From the NCBI GenBank assembly GCA_030595525.1, contig JAUVDD010000038.1:1-10743 (forward strand): a stretch of 10,743 bases of DNA. Direction: 5' to 3'. This document shows, in pieces, positions 1 to 6,738 of this stretch. The notes below the pieces were generated by a model. That model did not search any database and was not told the DNA's origin. It worked only from the letters and a program-made list of their open reading frames with translations. The position numbers were made by a program, and so were the translations under genes. The DNA comes from Puniceicoccales bacterium. Lineage in GTDB: Bacteria; Verrucomicrobiota; Verrucomicrobiia; Opitutales; Oceanipulchritudinaceae. Numbering within the stretch: position 1 is the first letter of the stretch; every line of letters starts with the position of its first letter.

Positions 1-279
1 CCGGGAAAAGAAGCCTGGCTGACCGGTGTGGATGGCCCCTTGTGGGTGAGACAATGGCAACCGGGTGACCGGTATCGACCCCTCGGATCGCCCGGTTCCC
101 GTAAATTACAAGACGTTTTTGGTGATGCCAAATTGAATTCCGAACAAAAACAGGCTTTACCTGTCATATTAAACAACAAAGGTGAGATCCTTTGGGTGCC
201 CGGATTTCCTCCGGCAGAGGATGCCAAAGTTCGCGATGGTATCAATTCTGCTCTGCGGTTGACTTACTGGGTTCAATAA
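1..279 (+). CDS. tilS: tRNA(Ile)-lysidine synthase, C-terminal end (5' part outside window)
   Basis: This is the last 92 codons of a gene that enters from the left; the frame is open from base 1, so the GTG at 28 is an internal codon and not a start. The peptide matches the C-terminal substrate-binding domain of TilS: 'VRQWQPGDRYRPLG', then 'GSRKLQDVFGD', then 'GEILWVPGF' near the end. In the family, TilS uses ATP to attach lysine to C34 of the tRNA-Ile CAU anticodon, changing its decoding from AUG to AUA; the catalytic N-terminal ATPase half is not visible here. It is followed after 18 bp by ftsH on the same strand, so the two are probably co-transcribed, an arrangement seen in many bacteria. 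The identification rests on the C-terminal domain alone but the motif run is characteristic. Confidence 0.88.
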   Translation, partial: PGKEAWLTGVDGPLWVRQWQPGDRYRPLGSPGSRKLQDVFGDAKLNSEQKQALPVILNNKGEILWVPGFPPAEDAKVRDGINSALRLTYWVQ

Positions 280-297
280 ACAGCTTTTCTCTAAATC

Positions 298-2313
298 ATG
301 TCGGATAATTCCACACAAAAGCGCAACAAGCCGTTAAACAACGGTGGCCAGTTCCGGATGCTCAGCATCTGGTTGCTGGTATTCTTTGTCATTTTCACGT
401 TGCTGTATTATGCAAGTAATCAACAGCAACAATCAGTCAGCCTGACGATTCAACAAGTCATTGAAGAAGTCGAATCGGGAGAAGACTGCACGATCCTGAA
501 AGATTCGGTTATCAAGGCTGTCCCTCAGGGTGGTCCCCTGTGGCATGAAATCTCGGGCAAGCAACAGCAGCCCTCCGGGGAAGCGATGGCTTTTGTTGCC
601 AAGGGGCAACTGACCGAGGATAATCTGCAGGTATTGCAGAAATCCGGTTTGTTTAAGGAACAACCAGCCAGTACATTTGTTGCGGAACTGATCCTGACAT
701 TGCTGCCGATTATGCTGATCGTTCTGATTTTGTACTTCCTGTTTGTGAGGCAATTGCGAAATGCCGGTCGTGGTGCCATGAACTTTGGCAAAAGCAAGGC
801 CAAGATGCTGACCCGTGACCGCGAGAAAATCACTTTCAAGGACGTGGCAGGCTGTGACGAAGCCAAGGAGGAAGTGGCTGAGGTCGTTTCTTTCCTGAAG
901 GATCCCAAGCGTTTTCAGAAGATCGGCGGACGCATCCCCAAGGGTGCCCTTCTGGTTGGTGCGCCGGGAACCGGTAAAACCCTCTTGGCTCGTGCTGTGG
1001 CCGGTGAGGCGGATGTTCCATTCTTTAGCATCAGTGGTTCCGATTTCGTGAAAATGTTCGTTGGCGTGGGTGCTGCCCGTGTCAGAGACATGTTTGAACA
1101 GGGGCGCAAGAATGCTCCATGTATTATCTTTATAGATGAAATCGACGCAGTTGGCCGTCAGCGAGGCGCCGGCTTAGGCGGCGGTAATGATGAACGCGAA
1201 CAGACCCTGAATTCCCTTCTGGTTGAAATGGACGGGTTTGATGGACATGAAGGCGTCATTATTGTGGCGGCTACCAACCGTCCGGACGTGCTCGATAGCG
1301 CTTTGTTGCGTCCAGGCCGATTCGACCGACAGATTGTCATCGATTTGCCTGATTTGCATGGTCGGGAAGCAATCCTCAAGGTGCATGCCAAGAAAATCAA
1401 GATGGGCGAGGATGTTTCTTTAGGAACAGTTGCCCGAAATACACCCGGATTCTCCGGTGCCGACCTGGCTAATTTGCTTAATGAAAGCGCCCTTATTGCC
1501 GCACGTTACAACAAGAAGGTTGTGGATCGGTATGATATCGAAGAGGCACGAGACAAAATCGCTTTTGGACGTGAACGGCGGAAGCTCATGGATGATGAAG
1601 ACAAGAGGTTGACCGCCTTCCACGAGGCTGGGCATGCCTTGGTCCAGGCAGTTATCGATGACGGACATTTGCCGTTGCATAAGGTCACCATCATTCCGCG
1701 TGGGCGGGCCCTTGGAATGACCATGATGCTGCCGAAAAAGGATATTCTCGGACAATCTAGAAAACATCTTCTCAATCAGGTCTGCTGCGCCATGGCGGGC
1801 AGAATCGGGGAAGAAGTGGAAACCGGTGATTTCAGTAATGGTGCCTCAGGGGATATCAAGCAGGCCACCAAGATTGCCCGGCATATGGTGTGTGACTGGG
1901 GAATGAGCGATTTGGGACCCGTTGCTTACGGGGAAAACCAGGAACAGATCTTCCTCGGTAAGGAAATTAACCGGACCCAGAACTTTAGCGAATCGACTGC
2001 CGAGAAAATCGACAAGGCCATCACGGGCATCATCAATGCACAGTATGAACGTGCACGTAAGATCGTTGAAGAGCGTCGTGAGGCCCTCAGAGTGATCGCC
2101 GAGGCATTGCTGGAACATGAGACGATTGAAGGAAAGCATGTCCATGAGATCCTCAAGCATGGTGAGCTCAAGACTTCCGTTGAAACTATCCAGGATCGTG
2201 CGGACAGTGCCGATGAGGATGAGCCCGAGGAAGAGGTCAAGACTGACACTGCCAAGGATGATGACAGCGATAAGGGCGAATTGAGCCCCGAAGCTGCTCC
2301 CGCTCCGGCTTGA
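298..2313 (+). CDS. ftsH: ATP-dependent zinc metalloprotease FtsH
   Basis: This 671-residue protein has the full FtsH architecture. Two membrane helices (about 21-39 and 128-150) flank a roughly 88-residue periplasmic segment. The AAA+ module follows with Walker A GAPGTGKT (221-228), pore-loop FVG (254-256), Walker B CIIFIDE (275-281) and the second region of homology ending RPGRFDRQ, with arginine fingers R341 and R344. The M41 protease domain carries the zinc motif HEAGH (442-446) and the third ligand D519 in GASGD. The family forms membrane-anchored hexamers that extract and degrade misfolded membrane proteins and some short-lived regulators. The last 40 or so residues (about 632-671) are a low-complexity acidic tail rich in D/E and ending in A/P. 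The ATG lies 18 bp after tilS without an evident Shine-Dalgarno sequence, so expression may depend on tilS read-through. No key residue is missing. Confidence 0.98.
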   Translation: MSDNSTQKRNKPLNNGGQFRMLSIWLLVFFVIFTLLYYASNQQQQSVSLTIQQVIEEVESGEDCTILKDSVIKAVPQGGPLWHEISGKQQQPSGEAMAFVAKGQLTEDNLQVLQKSGLFKEQPASTFVAELILTLLPIMLIVLILYFLFVRQLRNAGRGAMNFGKSKAKMLTRDREKITFKDVAGCDEAKEEVAEVVSFLKDPKRFQKIGGRIPKGALLVGAPGTGKTLLARAVAGEADVPFFSISGSDFVKMFVGVGAARVRDMFEQGRKNAPCIIFIDEIDAVGRQRGAGLGGGNDEREQTLNSLLVEMDGFDGHEGVIIVAATNRPDVLDSALLRPGRFDRQIVIDLPDLHGREAILKVHAKKIKMGEDVSLGTVARNTPGFSGADLANLLNESALIAARYNKKVVDRYDIEEARDKIAFGRERRKLMDDEDKRLTAFHEAGHALVQAVIDDGHLPLHKVTIIPRGRALGMTMMLPKKDILGQSRKHLLNQVCCAMAGRIGEEVETGDFSNGASGDIKQATKIARHMVCDWGMSDLGPVAYGENQEQIFLGKEINRTQNFSESTAEKIDKAITGIINAQYERARKIVEERREALRVIAEALLEHETIEGKHVHEILKHGELKTSVETIQDRADSADEDEPEEEVKTDTAKDDDSDKGELSPEAAPAPA

Positions 2314-2338
2314 GATAACCCTAAAATTAGCTTTTAGA

Positions 2339-2357
2339 GCCCATGCTTCCGCAGGGC
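2339..2357 (+). other. Possible stem-loop after ftsH
   Basis: About 26 bp after the ftsH stop, GCCC-a-TGC (2339-2346) can pair with GCA-GGGC (2351-2357) around a TTCC loop with one bulged base. A T-run (2368-2371) occurs about ten bases later, so this is not a canonical intrinsic terminator, but it could attenuate or protect the ftsH mRNA end. A second, AT-only inverted repeat, CTAAAA/TTTTAG, lies just before it at 2321-2337. No other candidate ftsH terminator is apparent before the oppositely oriented tRNA gene. Confidence 0.3.
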
Positions 2358-2401
2358 ACGCTCGCTCTTTTCAGTCTTCACTTCGTTTCGCCTGACAGGT
2401 C

Positions 2402-2428
2402 GCTTCTGCGTGGCTTGCCACGCGAAGC
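2402..2428. repeat. Strong inverted repeat next to the tRNA 3' end
   Basis: GCTTC-t-GCGTGG (2402-2413) pairs with CCACGC-GAAGC (2418-2428) around a CTTG loop, giving an 11-bp stem with one bulge. The word GCGTGG returns at 2441-2446, where its last three bases are the complement of the tRNA CCA end, and GCGAAGC occurs twice (2422-2428 and 2436-2442). The element lies 16 bp downstream of the minus-strand tRNA-Thr gene. There is no T-tract on either side, so it does not look like an ordinary rho-independent terminator. It may be a tRNA-flanking repeat or a 3'-processing signal. Confidence 0.55.
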
Positions 2429-2443
2429 TCGGAGAGCGAAGCG

Positions 2444-2519
2444 TGGAGCCACCCATCAGATTCGAACTGACGACCTGCTCATTACGAATGAGCTGCTCTA
2501 CCAACTGAGCTAGGGTGGC
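2444..2519 (-). tRNA. tRNA-Thr (anticodon CGU)
   Basis: Read on the minus strand from 2519 to 2444, this 76-nt sequence folds as a complete cloverleaf. The acceptor stem GCCACCC/GGGTGGC is perfect. The D-arm is GCTC-AGTTGGTA-GAGC. The anticodon stem GCTCA/TGAGC closes the loop TTCGTAA, giving anticodon CGT, which reads ACG threonine codons. The T-arm GTCAG-TTCGAAT-CTGAT has one G-U pair. The discriminator is U73, and the CCA end is encoded in the DNA (2444-2446). The D-arm and anticodon region resemble E. coli thrW. The gene is convergent with ftsH and divergent from rplY, so it needs its own promoter; a TTGCCA-like -35 with a weak CACATT -10 can be picked out just upstream on the minus strand, but this is not convincing. 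Confidence 0.96.
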
Positions 2520-2704
2520 GTCCAGGAAAGGGAGGAAATGTGGCTGTGGAGTTGGTTGTTGGCAAGCAGATATTCTGGTTGAAAATGCAAAATTCCATGA
2601 TTGGATAAAGATAATATCACTTTTGATTTGCGTTCGAGGCCGTGTTCCGTATGCGTCCTCTCTTTTCGGTGATCCAAAAAACGGGGTCATGGACTTTTTA
2701 GGAA
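2520..2704. promoter_or_regulatory. Divergent intergenic region between tRNA-Thr and rplY
   Basis: This 185-bp non-coding stretch must drive the tRNA to the left and rplY to the right. On the + strand GATAAT (2610-2615) is a good -10 match, but no good -35 stands 16-18 bp before it; TTGAAA (2579-2584) is 25 bp away. If transcription begins near 2622 the rplY leader would be about 80 nt. No riboswitch or attenuator with a run of T was recognised. The exact promoter remains a guess; only the need for promoters in this region is well supported by gene orientation. Confidence 0.35.
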
Positions 2705-3352
2705 ATGAAACAGATTACACTCAACATTACACCACGTGAAAATATCGGCCGGACAGCCAGTAAGCATTTGCGCCAGAACGGAGCTATTCCGGCAGTGATT
2801 TATGGTGAATCCGGCCTGCGACATTTGACCGTCAATGAACACGAATTTGCAATGTCCTACCGGAAAATTGTCGGTTCTGCTTCCTTGATTGAGCTGAAAA
2901 ATGAAGGCGAAGATGAATCGCAGTTCGCGATCATCCAGGAGTTACAGCGCAACAGCTGTACCGACGCTTTCATCCATATTGATTTCAAGGAAATTGTCCG
3001 CGGTAAGGATATGGAAACGGACATTCCAGTTCACACCATCGGTCTTGCTGACGGTGTCAGAAACTACGGTGGAGTGCTCGACGTTAGCACGCAGACACTT
3101 CGTGTCCGTTGCCGTCCCCGTAATTTGCCGGAAGAGATCCTCATTGACGTGACGGAACTCGGCCTTGGCAAAAACATCAATCTTTCGGAGATCGAAGCTC
3201 CGGAAGGCGTAATTTTCCTCGATGATCCTGAATCTGTAGTTCTCGCTTGCGTTAGTTCCTCTGGAGGAGCCAGCGATGAAGAAGGCGCTGATGATGAAGC
3301 TGAAGAAGGCGTTCCTGCCGAAGAAGCTGAACCAGAGACTGCTGAATCCTGA
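2705..3352 (+). CDS. rplY: 50S ribosomal protein L25, Ctc/TL5 type
   Basis: This 215-residue protein matches the long (Ctc/TL5) form of bL25, which binds 5S rRNA in the large subunit. The N-terminal L25 domain (about 1-95) has 'LRQNGAIPAVIYG' (22-34) and 'HIDFKEI' (91-97). The C-terminal beta domain (about 100-182) has 'VRNYGGVLD' and 'LPEEILIDVTELGLG'. The final 30 residues (186-215) form a strongly acidic, alanine-rich tail beyond the usual domain limit. In Bacillus, Ctc is a general stress protein; whether it is stress-induced here cannot be seen. The AGGA before the ATG lies only one or two bases away, too close for an ordinary Shine-Dalgarno sequence. No other in-frame start fits the conserved N-terminus. 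It is the first gene of the block leading into pth, 30 bp downstream, a common bacterial pairing. Confidence 0.95.
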   Translation: MKQITLNITPRENIGRTASKHLRQNGAIPAVIYGESGLRHLTVNEHEFAMSYRKIVGSASLIELKNEGEDESQFAIIQELQRNSCTDAFIHIDFKEIVRGKDMETDIPVHTIGLADGVRNYGGVLDVSTQTLRVRCRPRNLPEEILIDVTELGLGKNINLSEIEAPEGVIFLDDPESVVLACVSSSGGASDEEGADDEAEEGVPAEEAEPETAES

Positions 3353-3382
3353 TTGTCTTAATCTTTAATCTTTGTTCTTTGC

Positions 3383-4063
3383 ATGCAATCGGTGCGTGTC
3401 ATCGCCGGCCTGGGCAACCCTGAGTCGCGATACGATGGGACACGCCACAACATCGGATTCGCCGCGGTCGATAAACTGGCCGAGGCCCATTCCGCCTCTT
3501 GGAAGGCGGAAACCCGAATATGTGCCCACACCGCTTCCGTCGTAATTGCTGGCAAACCGGTCTTGTTGCTCAAGCCTCAGACCTTTATGAATGCCAGCAG
3601 TAAGGCCATTGGGAATGTGTGCCGCTATTACAAGTGGTCCCCAAAGTCTGTATTGGTAGTGGTGGATGAGTTTCAGTTTCCGCTGGGTCAGACTAAGTTG
3701 ACCTTGAAAGGAAGTGCTGGAGGGCACAATGGTGTCGATGACATCATCGGGCAGTTAGGGTCAGAATTTCCGCGGCTAAGAATCGGGATTGCTCCCGATC
3801 AGCCGACTCCGATGAAAATGACCGATTACGTCCTTGGGAAATTCTCTCCCGAGGAGATAAACACTCTCGCAACTTGCTGGGAACGTATCTTATCTGAGAT
3901 GAGTCTAATCATCCAAAAGGGACCGAATCTGGCAATCAATACAATTAACCAACGCATTCTTAAGAATGAGCCTACAAAAAAATCGGAAATATCAAGTGAC
4001 CTTCATCCTGGACACCCGCGGGTACGAATCCCCCGTGGCGACCTTGGAGGAGAAGGTGACTGA
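3383..4063 (+). CDS. pth: Peptidyl-tRNA hydrolase with unusual C-terminal tail
   Basis: Pth cleaves the ester bond of peptidyl-tRNAs that drop off ribosomes, recycling tRNA in the cytoplasm. Family residues are all visible: N12 in GLGNP, the catalytic H22 in 'TRHNIGF', M69-N70 in 'KPQTFMN', D95 in 'VVVDEF' and N116 in 'GGHNG'. The protein is 226 residues, whereas the family is usually about 185-200. The last 33 codons (from about residue 194) lie inside rpsF in another frame, are rich in K, S, P, R and G, and match no part of the family I recognise. The ATG has no Shine-Dalgarno; the 30 bp before it form a pyrimidine-rich stretch with ATCTTT written twice. The tail may be a genuine overlap or the result of a base change or sequencing indel that removed the ancestral stop. 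Confidence 0.95.
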   Translation: MQSVRVIAGLGNPESRYDGTRHNIGFAAVDKLAEAHSASWKAETRICAHTASVVIAGKPVLLLKPQTFMNASSKAIGNVCRYYKWSPKSVLVVVDEFQFPLGQTKLTLKGSAGGHNGVDDIIGQLGSEFPRLRIGIAPDQPTPMKMTDYVLGKFSPEEINTLATCWERILSEMSLIIQKGPNLAINTINQRILKNEPTKKSEISSDLHPGHPRVRIPRGDLGGEGD

Positions 4064-4265
4064 ACAGTTGAAACAAGCTGGCGGGGAAGTTGAATCGCTG
4101 GAAAATCTCGGTCGTCGTGACTTTATTCGTGTGACGGAAAAGGACCACACCGGAGACACCTATTTGCAGGTTGTTGTAACCGGTCCGGCTAACCTGCCGG
4201 CTGCTTTCCAGGAAAGTATCCAGTTGGATACCCTGATCAAGCGGACCTTGTTCCAATCCATCTAA
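3966..4265 (+). CDS. rpsF: 30S ribosomal protein S6
   Basis: This 99-residue protein has the bS6 ferredoxin-like fold pattern: first strand 'KYQVTFILDTRGYE' (8-21), helix 'VATLEEKVTEQLKQAGGEV' (24-42), then 'ENLGRRDFIRVTEKDHTGDTY' (46-66), 'YLQVVVTGP' (66-74) and a final helix with 'LDTLIKRTLF' (88-97). S6 sits on the 30S platform, where in most bacteria it pairs with S18. The ATG at 3966 is the only start that keeps the first strand, and it lies 98 bp inside pth, in the +1 frame relative to it. No Shine-Dalgarno precedes it, so translation is probably coupled to ribosomes finishing pth. An A7 run (3976-3982) lies just inside the start. ssb follows after 21 bp. Confidence 0.95.
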   Translation: MSLQKNRKYQVTFILDTRGYESPVATLEEKVTEQLKQAGGEVESLENLGRRDFIRVTEKDHTGDTYLQVVVTGPANLPAAFQESIQLDTLIKRTLFQSI

Positions 4266-4286
4266 CCCAAATCGGAGCATTGTAAG

Positions 4287-4730
4287 ATGGCAAACTTCAA
4301 TAAAGTCCTGTTAATGGGTAATCTGACCCGGGACCCGGATGTTCGTACAACACCATCGGGGTTGAAGATTGCCAAACTCGGATTAGCTGTAAACCGGCGT
4401 TTTCGGACGCGTGATGATGAAGCTCGGGAAGAAACCACTTTTGTGGACATTGATGCCTTCGGGAATCAGGCCGAGATCATTGAGCGCTACTGCCAGAAGG
4501 GTTCTCCTCTCTTTGTTGAGGGACGACTCCGTTTGGACCAGTGGGAAAGCAATACCGGGGAAAAGCGTTCCAAGCTGTCTGTGGTTTTAGAGAATTTCCA
4601 GTTTCTGGGATCCTCACAGAGCCAGGACCACGGGAGTGCCCGTGAGTCCGGCAGCAGTAAAAAGGCGCCCAGCGAAGCGGGATCCAGTCCGACTGGAGAC
4701 TCGATCGAGGATGACAATGTCCCTTTCTAA
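4287..4730 (+). CDS. ssb: Single-stranded DNA-binding protein
   Basis: The 147-residue protein starts with the classic SSB oligonucleotide-binding fold: 'NKVLLMGNLTRDPDVR' (5-20), 'FVDIDAFGNQAE' (52-63) and 'GSPLFVEGRLRLDQW' (72-86), ending at about 108. A serine/glycine-rich linker (109-138) leads to the acidic tip 'EDDNVPF', equivalent to the DDDIPF tail through which SSB recruits other replication and repair proteins. It coats single-stranded DNA at forks, normally as a tetramer. A Shine-Dalgarno GGAG (4274-4277) sits nine bases before the ATG. Its position between rpsF and rplI is typical, but rpsR, which often follows ssb, is absent. The gene is complete and nothing in it looks degraded. 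Confidence 0.97.
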   Translation: MANFNKVLLMGNLTRDPDVRTTPSGLKIAKLGLAVNRRFRTRDDEAREETTFVDIDAFGNQAEIIERYCQKGSPLFVEGRLRLDQWESNTGEKRSKLSVVLENFQFLGSSQSQDHGSARESGSSKKAPSEAGSSPTGDSIEDDNVPF

Positions 4731-4776
4731 CGAGATACTTTAATAAACAAAATTTATATCAGAGGAGAAATTACTC

Positions 4777-5259
4777 ATGGCAAACGCAGAACTTCTGTTA
4801 CTTCAACCGGTTGAAGACCTCGGAAACGAGGGTGATACCGTTAACGTAAAAACCGGATATGCTCGCAATTATTTGCTGCCTAACGGCTTGGCAATTCCTG
4901 TGACCCGATCCAATCGCAAACAAATCGAGGCCCTTCGCACTCGCGCTGAGAAGCGCAAGATTTCCGAATTGGACGAGGCCAAGGCACTCGAGGAAAAACT
5001 GGGAACGATCCAGATTGTCTTCGCAGTCAAGACGGGTCCTGGCGGAAAAATGTTCGGTTCAGTGACTGCACAGGATCTGATCGAAAGGATCGCCGAGAAC
5101 GGAGTTGAGCTGGAAAAGAAGCAGGTCAATCTCTACACACCGGTCAAGAGCCTTGGCAAACACACCACTCGTGTCCGTTTACATCCTGAAGTGTCAGCTG
5201 ACTTTGACTTCGAGGTTGTTTCGGAAAATCCGATTGAGGAAAAAGAAACCGAGCAATAA
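4777..5259 (+). CDS. rplI: 50S ribosomal protein L9
   Basis: The 160-residue protein carries the bL9 N-terminal signature 'LGNEGDTVNVKTGYARNYLLP' region (15-35), a charged connecting helix (about 45-75) and the C-terminal domain with 'GPGGKMFGSVTAQDL' (87-101) and 'HTTRVRLHPEVSADFDFEV' (129-147). The N-terminus has about two or three extra residues compared with the common 'MQVILLEDV' start. L9 bridges towards a neighbouring ribosome and helps fidelity and frame maintenance. It has the best ribosome binding site in the window, AGGAG (4763-4767), nine bases before the ATG, inside a 46-bp AT-rich spacer after ssb. That spacer could hold a secondary promoter, but no clear -35/-10 pair stands out. 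dnaB follows after 59 bp. Confidence 0.97.
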   Translation: MANAELLLLQPVEDLGNEGDTVNVKTGYARNYLLPNGLAIPVTRSNRKQIEALRTRAEKRKISELDEAKALEEKLGTIQIVFAVKTGPGGKMFGSVTAQDLIERIAENGVELEKKQVNLYTPVKSLGKHTTRVRLHPEVSADFDFEVVSENPIEEKETEQ

Positions 5260-5299
5260 GCGCTCGTGCTTTTTGAACCGATTGAGGAGTAACCATAAC

Positions 5300-5326
5300 A
5301 TGCGACATCGCACCATCCATGTCTGA
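5300..5326 (+). CDS. Possible 8-codon upstream ORF overlapping the dnaB start
   Basis: ATG at 5300 opens a frame encoding MRHRTIHV and stops with TGA at 5324-5326. A strong Shine-Dalgarno GAGGAG (5284-5289) stands ten bases before its ATG, whereas the dnaB ATG at 5319 has none at the right distance. The small frame ends five bases past the dnaB start codon, overlapping dnaB by eight bases, so terminating ribosomes could restart on dnaB. It may be a leader that couples or meters dnaB translation, or the Shine-Dalgarno may serve dnaB at an unusually long spacing of 29 bases and the ORF be chance. No function is assigned to the peptide. Confidence 0.4.
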   Translation: MRHRTIHV

Positions 5327-6734
5327 GGAGCGAGGACGCATTCCGCCACATAGCCAGGAAGCCGAAGAGGGCTTGCTGGGCAGCTGCTTGATCGATCCCG
5401 GACAAGACATTCTCTCGGCGTGCATGGAAGTCGGGTTGCGCCCGGAGTCTTTCTTCCAGCCGGCACACAAGGTCGTGTATCAGGTGATGTCGGACCTGTA
5501 CACCGATAACAAGGCAGTGGATGAGGTGACTGTTCTGGATGCACTGCAAAGTCGTCCAGTCTCCAGTATTGAGTGGCTTAAACAAAAACAGCGTCTGGTT
5601 GATCCGAAAACCCTGCTGATTGAACTGGTGGGGGGGGCGACAACCCTGACTCGTCTAACCAATCGGATTGAGTCGATCGCCAACGCGCGTTACTGGCTGG
5701 ATATTGTTCGCCAGAAATGGTTGTTACGAAGGTTGATTGATACGGCATCCCACGTGGCGGAAGAGGCCTACGTGAACCAGGACCAACTGGAGCACTTCAT
5801 TGGTGATGTTGAAGAGCGAATCCTTTCCATTAATGAGGATAGTGCAGGGGATTCCGCTGAGAAATTTGATGTCACAATCGACAATGCGGCCAACCTGATA
5901 AGAAATATTCTGGCTGGCCAGTCAGACGACGGTGTGATGACGGGTTATACCGACATCGACAAAATGACCTTTGGCCTGCATTCCGGACAAATGGTGGTAT
6001 TGGCTGCTCGTCCATCTATGGGGAAAACCTCCCTGGGGATGAATATTGCTGAAAATGCATCCCTGCCGATGCGTGGCCAGGGAAAGGGCGTTCTGGTATT
6101 CAGTCTTGAAATGCCATCGGAGCAATTGGCTATGCGAATGCTGTGTGGTCGTGCGCAAGTCAGTATGCGCCGAGTTCGTGACCGAATGCTGGGCTCGGAA
6201 CAGCAGCAACAATTGGCTAAATCGGCGGCGGTTCTTCGAAATGCCCCGATCTGGGTGGATGATTCCAGCGGATTGAATATTCTCCAGTTACGAGCCAAAG
6301 CCCGGCGGGTATACAAACAGCACAAGGTAGAGCTGATTATAATAGACTATTTGCAACTGGTCAGTGGAACCGACTCCCGGGTGCCTCGTGAGCAGCAGAT
6401 TTCGGAAATTAGCAGGGGGGTCAAGGCCATGGCCAAGGAACTCAATGTGCCTGTGCTGGTCTTGAGTCAGCTTAACCGATCCTCTGAAAAGGAAAATCGC
6501 CAGCCGAGAATTTCCGATTTGCGAGAATCCGGATCCATCGAACAGGATGCGGATGTTGTTTTCCTGCTTGCACCGAGACAAAATGCAGATGATAACCCAT
6601 CCGTTCCGCAAGCATCACGTGAGCGGGATTTAATCATCGCCAAGCAGCGGAATGGCCCAACCGGCAGTGTTCCGTTAACCTTTATACCCGATTTTACTCG
6701 CTTTGAGAACTATACTTCCCAGCCTGTCGAATAA
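5319..6734 (+). CDS. dnaB: Replicative DNA helicase DnaB
   Basis: This 471-residue protein is a full DnaB. The N-terminal domain opens 'RIPPHSQEAEEGLLGSCLID' (7-26) and is joined by a linker (about 170-185) to the RecA-like motor. Motor motifs are Walker A ARPSMGKTS (230-238), H1a E264 in 'FSLEMP', Walker B 'LIIIDYLQL' with D343, H3 'LSQLNRSSE' (382-390), H4 'DLRESGSIEQDAD' (400-412) and 'AKQRNGPTG' (441-449). The family forms a hexamer that unwinds the fork and contacts primase. Residues about 80-99 look like a short insertion in the N-domain compared with E. coli. The ATG at 5319 is used because an in-frame TGA lies at 5283 with no earlier ATG or GTG between. A G8 run (5630-5637) is in frame and intact. 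bamA follows after only 4 bp. Confidence 0.97.
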   Translation: MSEERGRIPPHSQEAEEGLLGSCLIDPGQDILSACMEVGLRPESFFQPAHKVVYQVMSDLYTDNKAVDEVTVLDALQSRPVSSIEWLKQKQRLVDPKTLLIELVGGATTLTRLTNRIESIANARYWLDIVRQKWLLRRLIDTASHVAEEAYVNQDQLEHFIGDVEERILSINEDSAGDSAEKFDVTIDNAANLIRNILAGQSDDGVMTGYTDIDKMTFGLHSGQMVVLAARPSMGKTSLGMNIAENASLPMRGQGKGVLVFSLEMPSEQLAMRMLCGRAQVSMRRVRDRMLGSEQQQQLAKSAAVLRNAPIWVDDSSGLNILQLRAKARRVYKQHKVELIIIDYLQLVSGTDSRVPREQQISEISRGVKAMAKELNVPVLVLSQLNRSSEKENRQPRISDLRESGSIEQDADVVFLLAPRQNADDNPSVPQASRERDLIIAKQRNGPTGSVPLTFIPDFTRFENYTSQPVE

Positions 6735-6738
6735 TTCT

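Noticed and set aside
259..287. TTGACT in the tilS end as a -35 for ftsH
   Set aside because: No acceptable -10 element lies 16-18 bp further on.
1158..1775. Several minus-strand open frames within ftsH
   Set aside because: They lie opposite strongly conserved AAA+ and protease coding sequence, have no family motifs, and overlap each other.
2334..2690. 118-codon minus-strand open frame over the tRNA region
   Set aside because: It reads straight through the tRNA-Thr gene and its flanking repeats and resembles no protein family; it is an accidental open frame.
5630..5637. G8 run in dnaB as a phase-variable switch
   Set aside because: The frame is intact, the tract is short, and an essential helicase is a poor target for phase variation; at most it is a sequencing-error hotspot.
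6703..6738. TTG at 6703 as an earlier bamA start
   Set aside because: It would lie inside dnaB and put 12 polar residues before a clear signal peptide; the ATG at 6739 begins directly with that signal.
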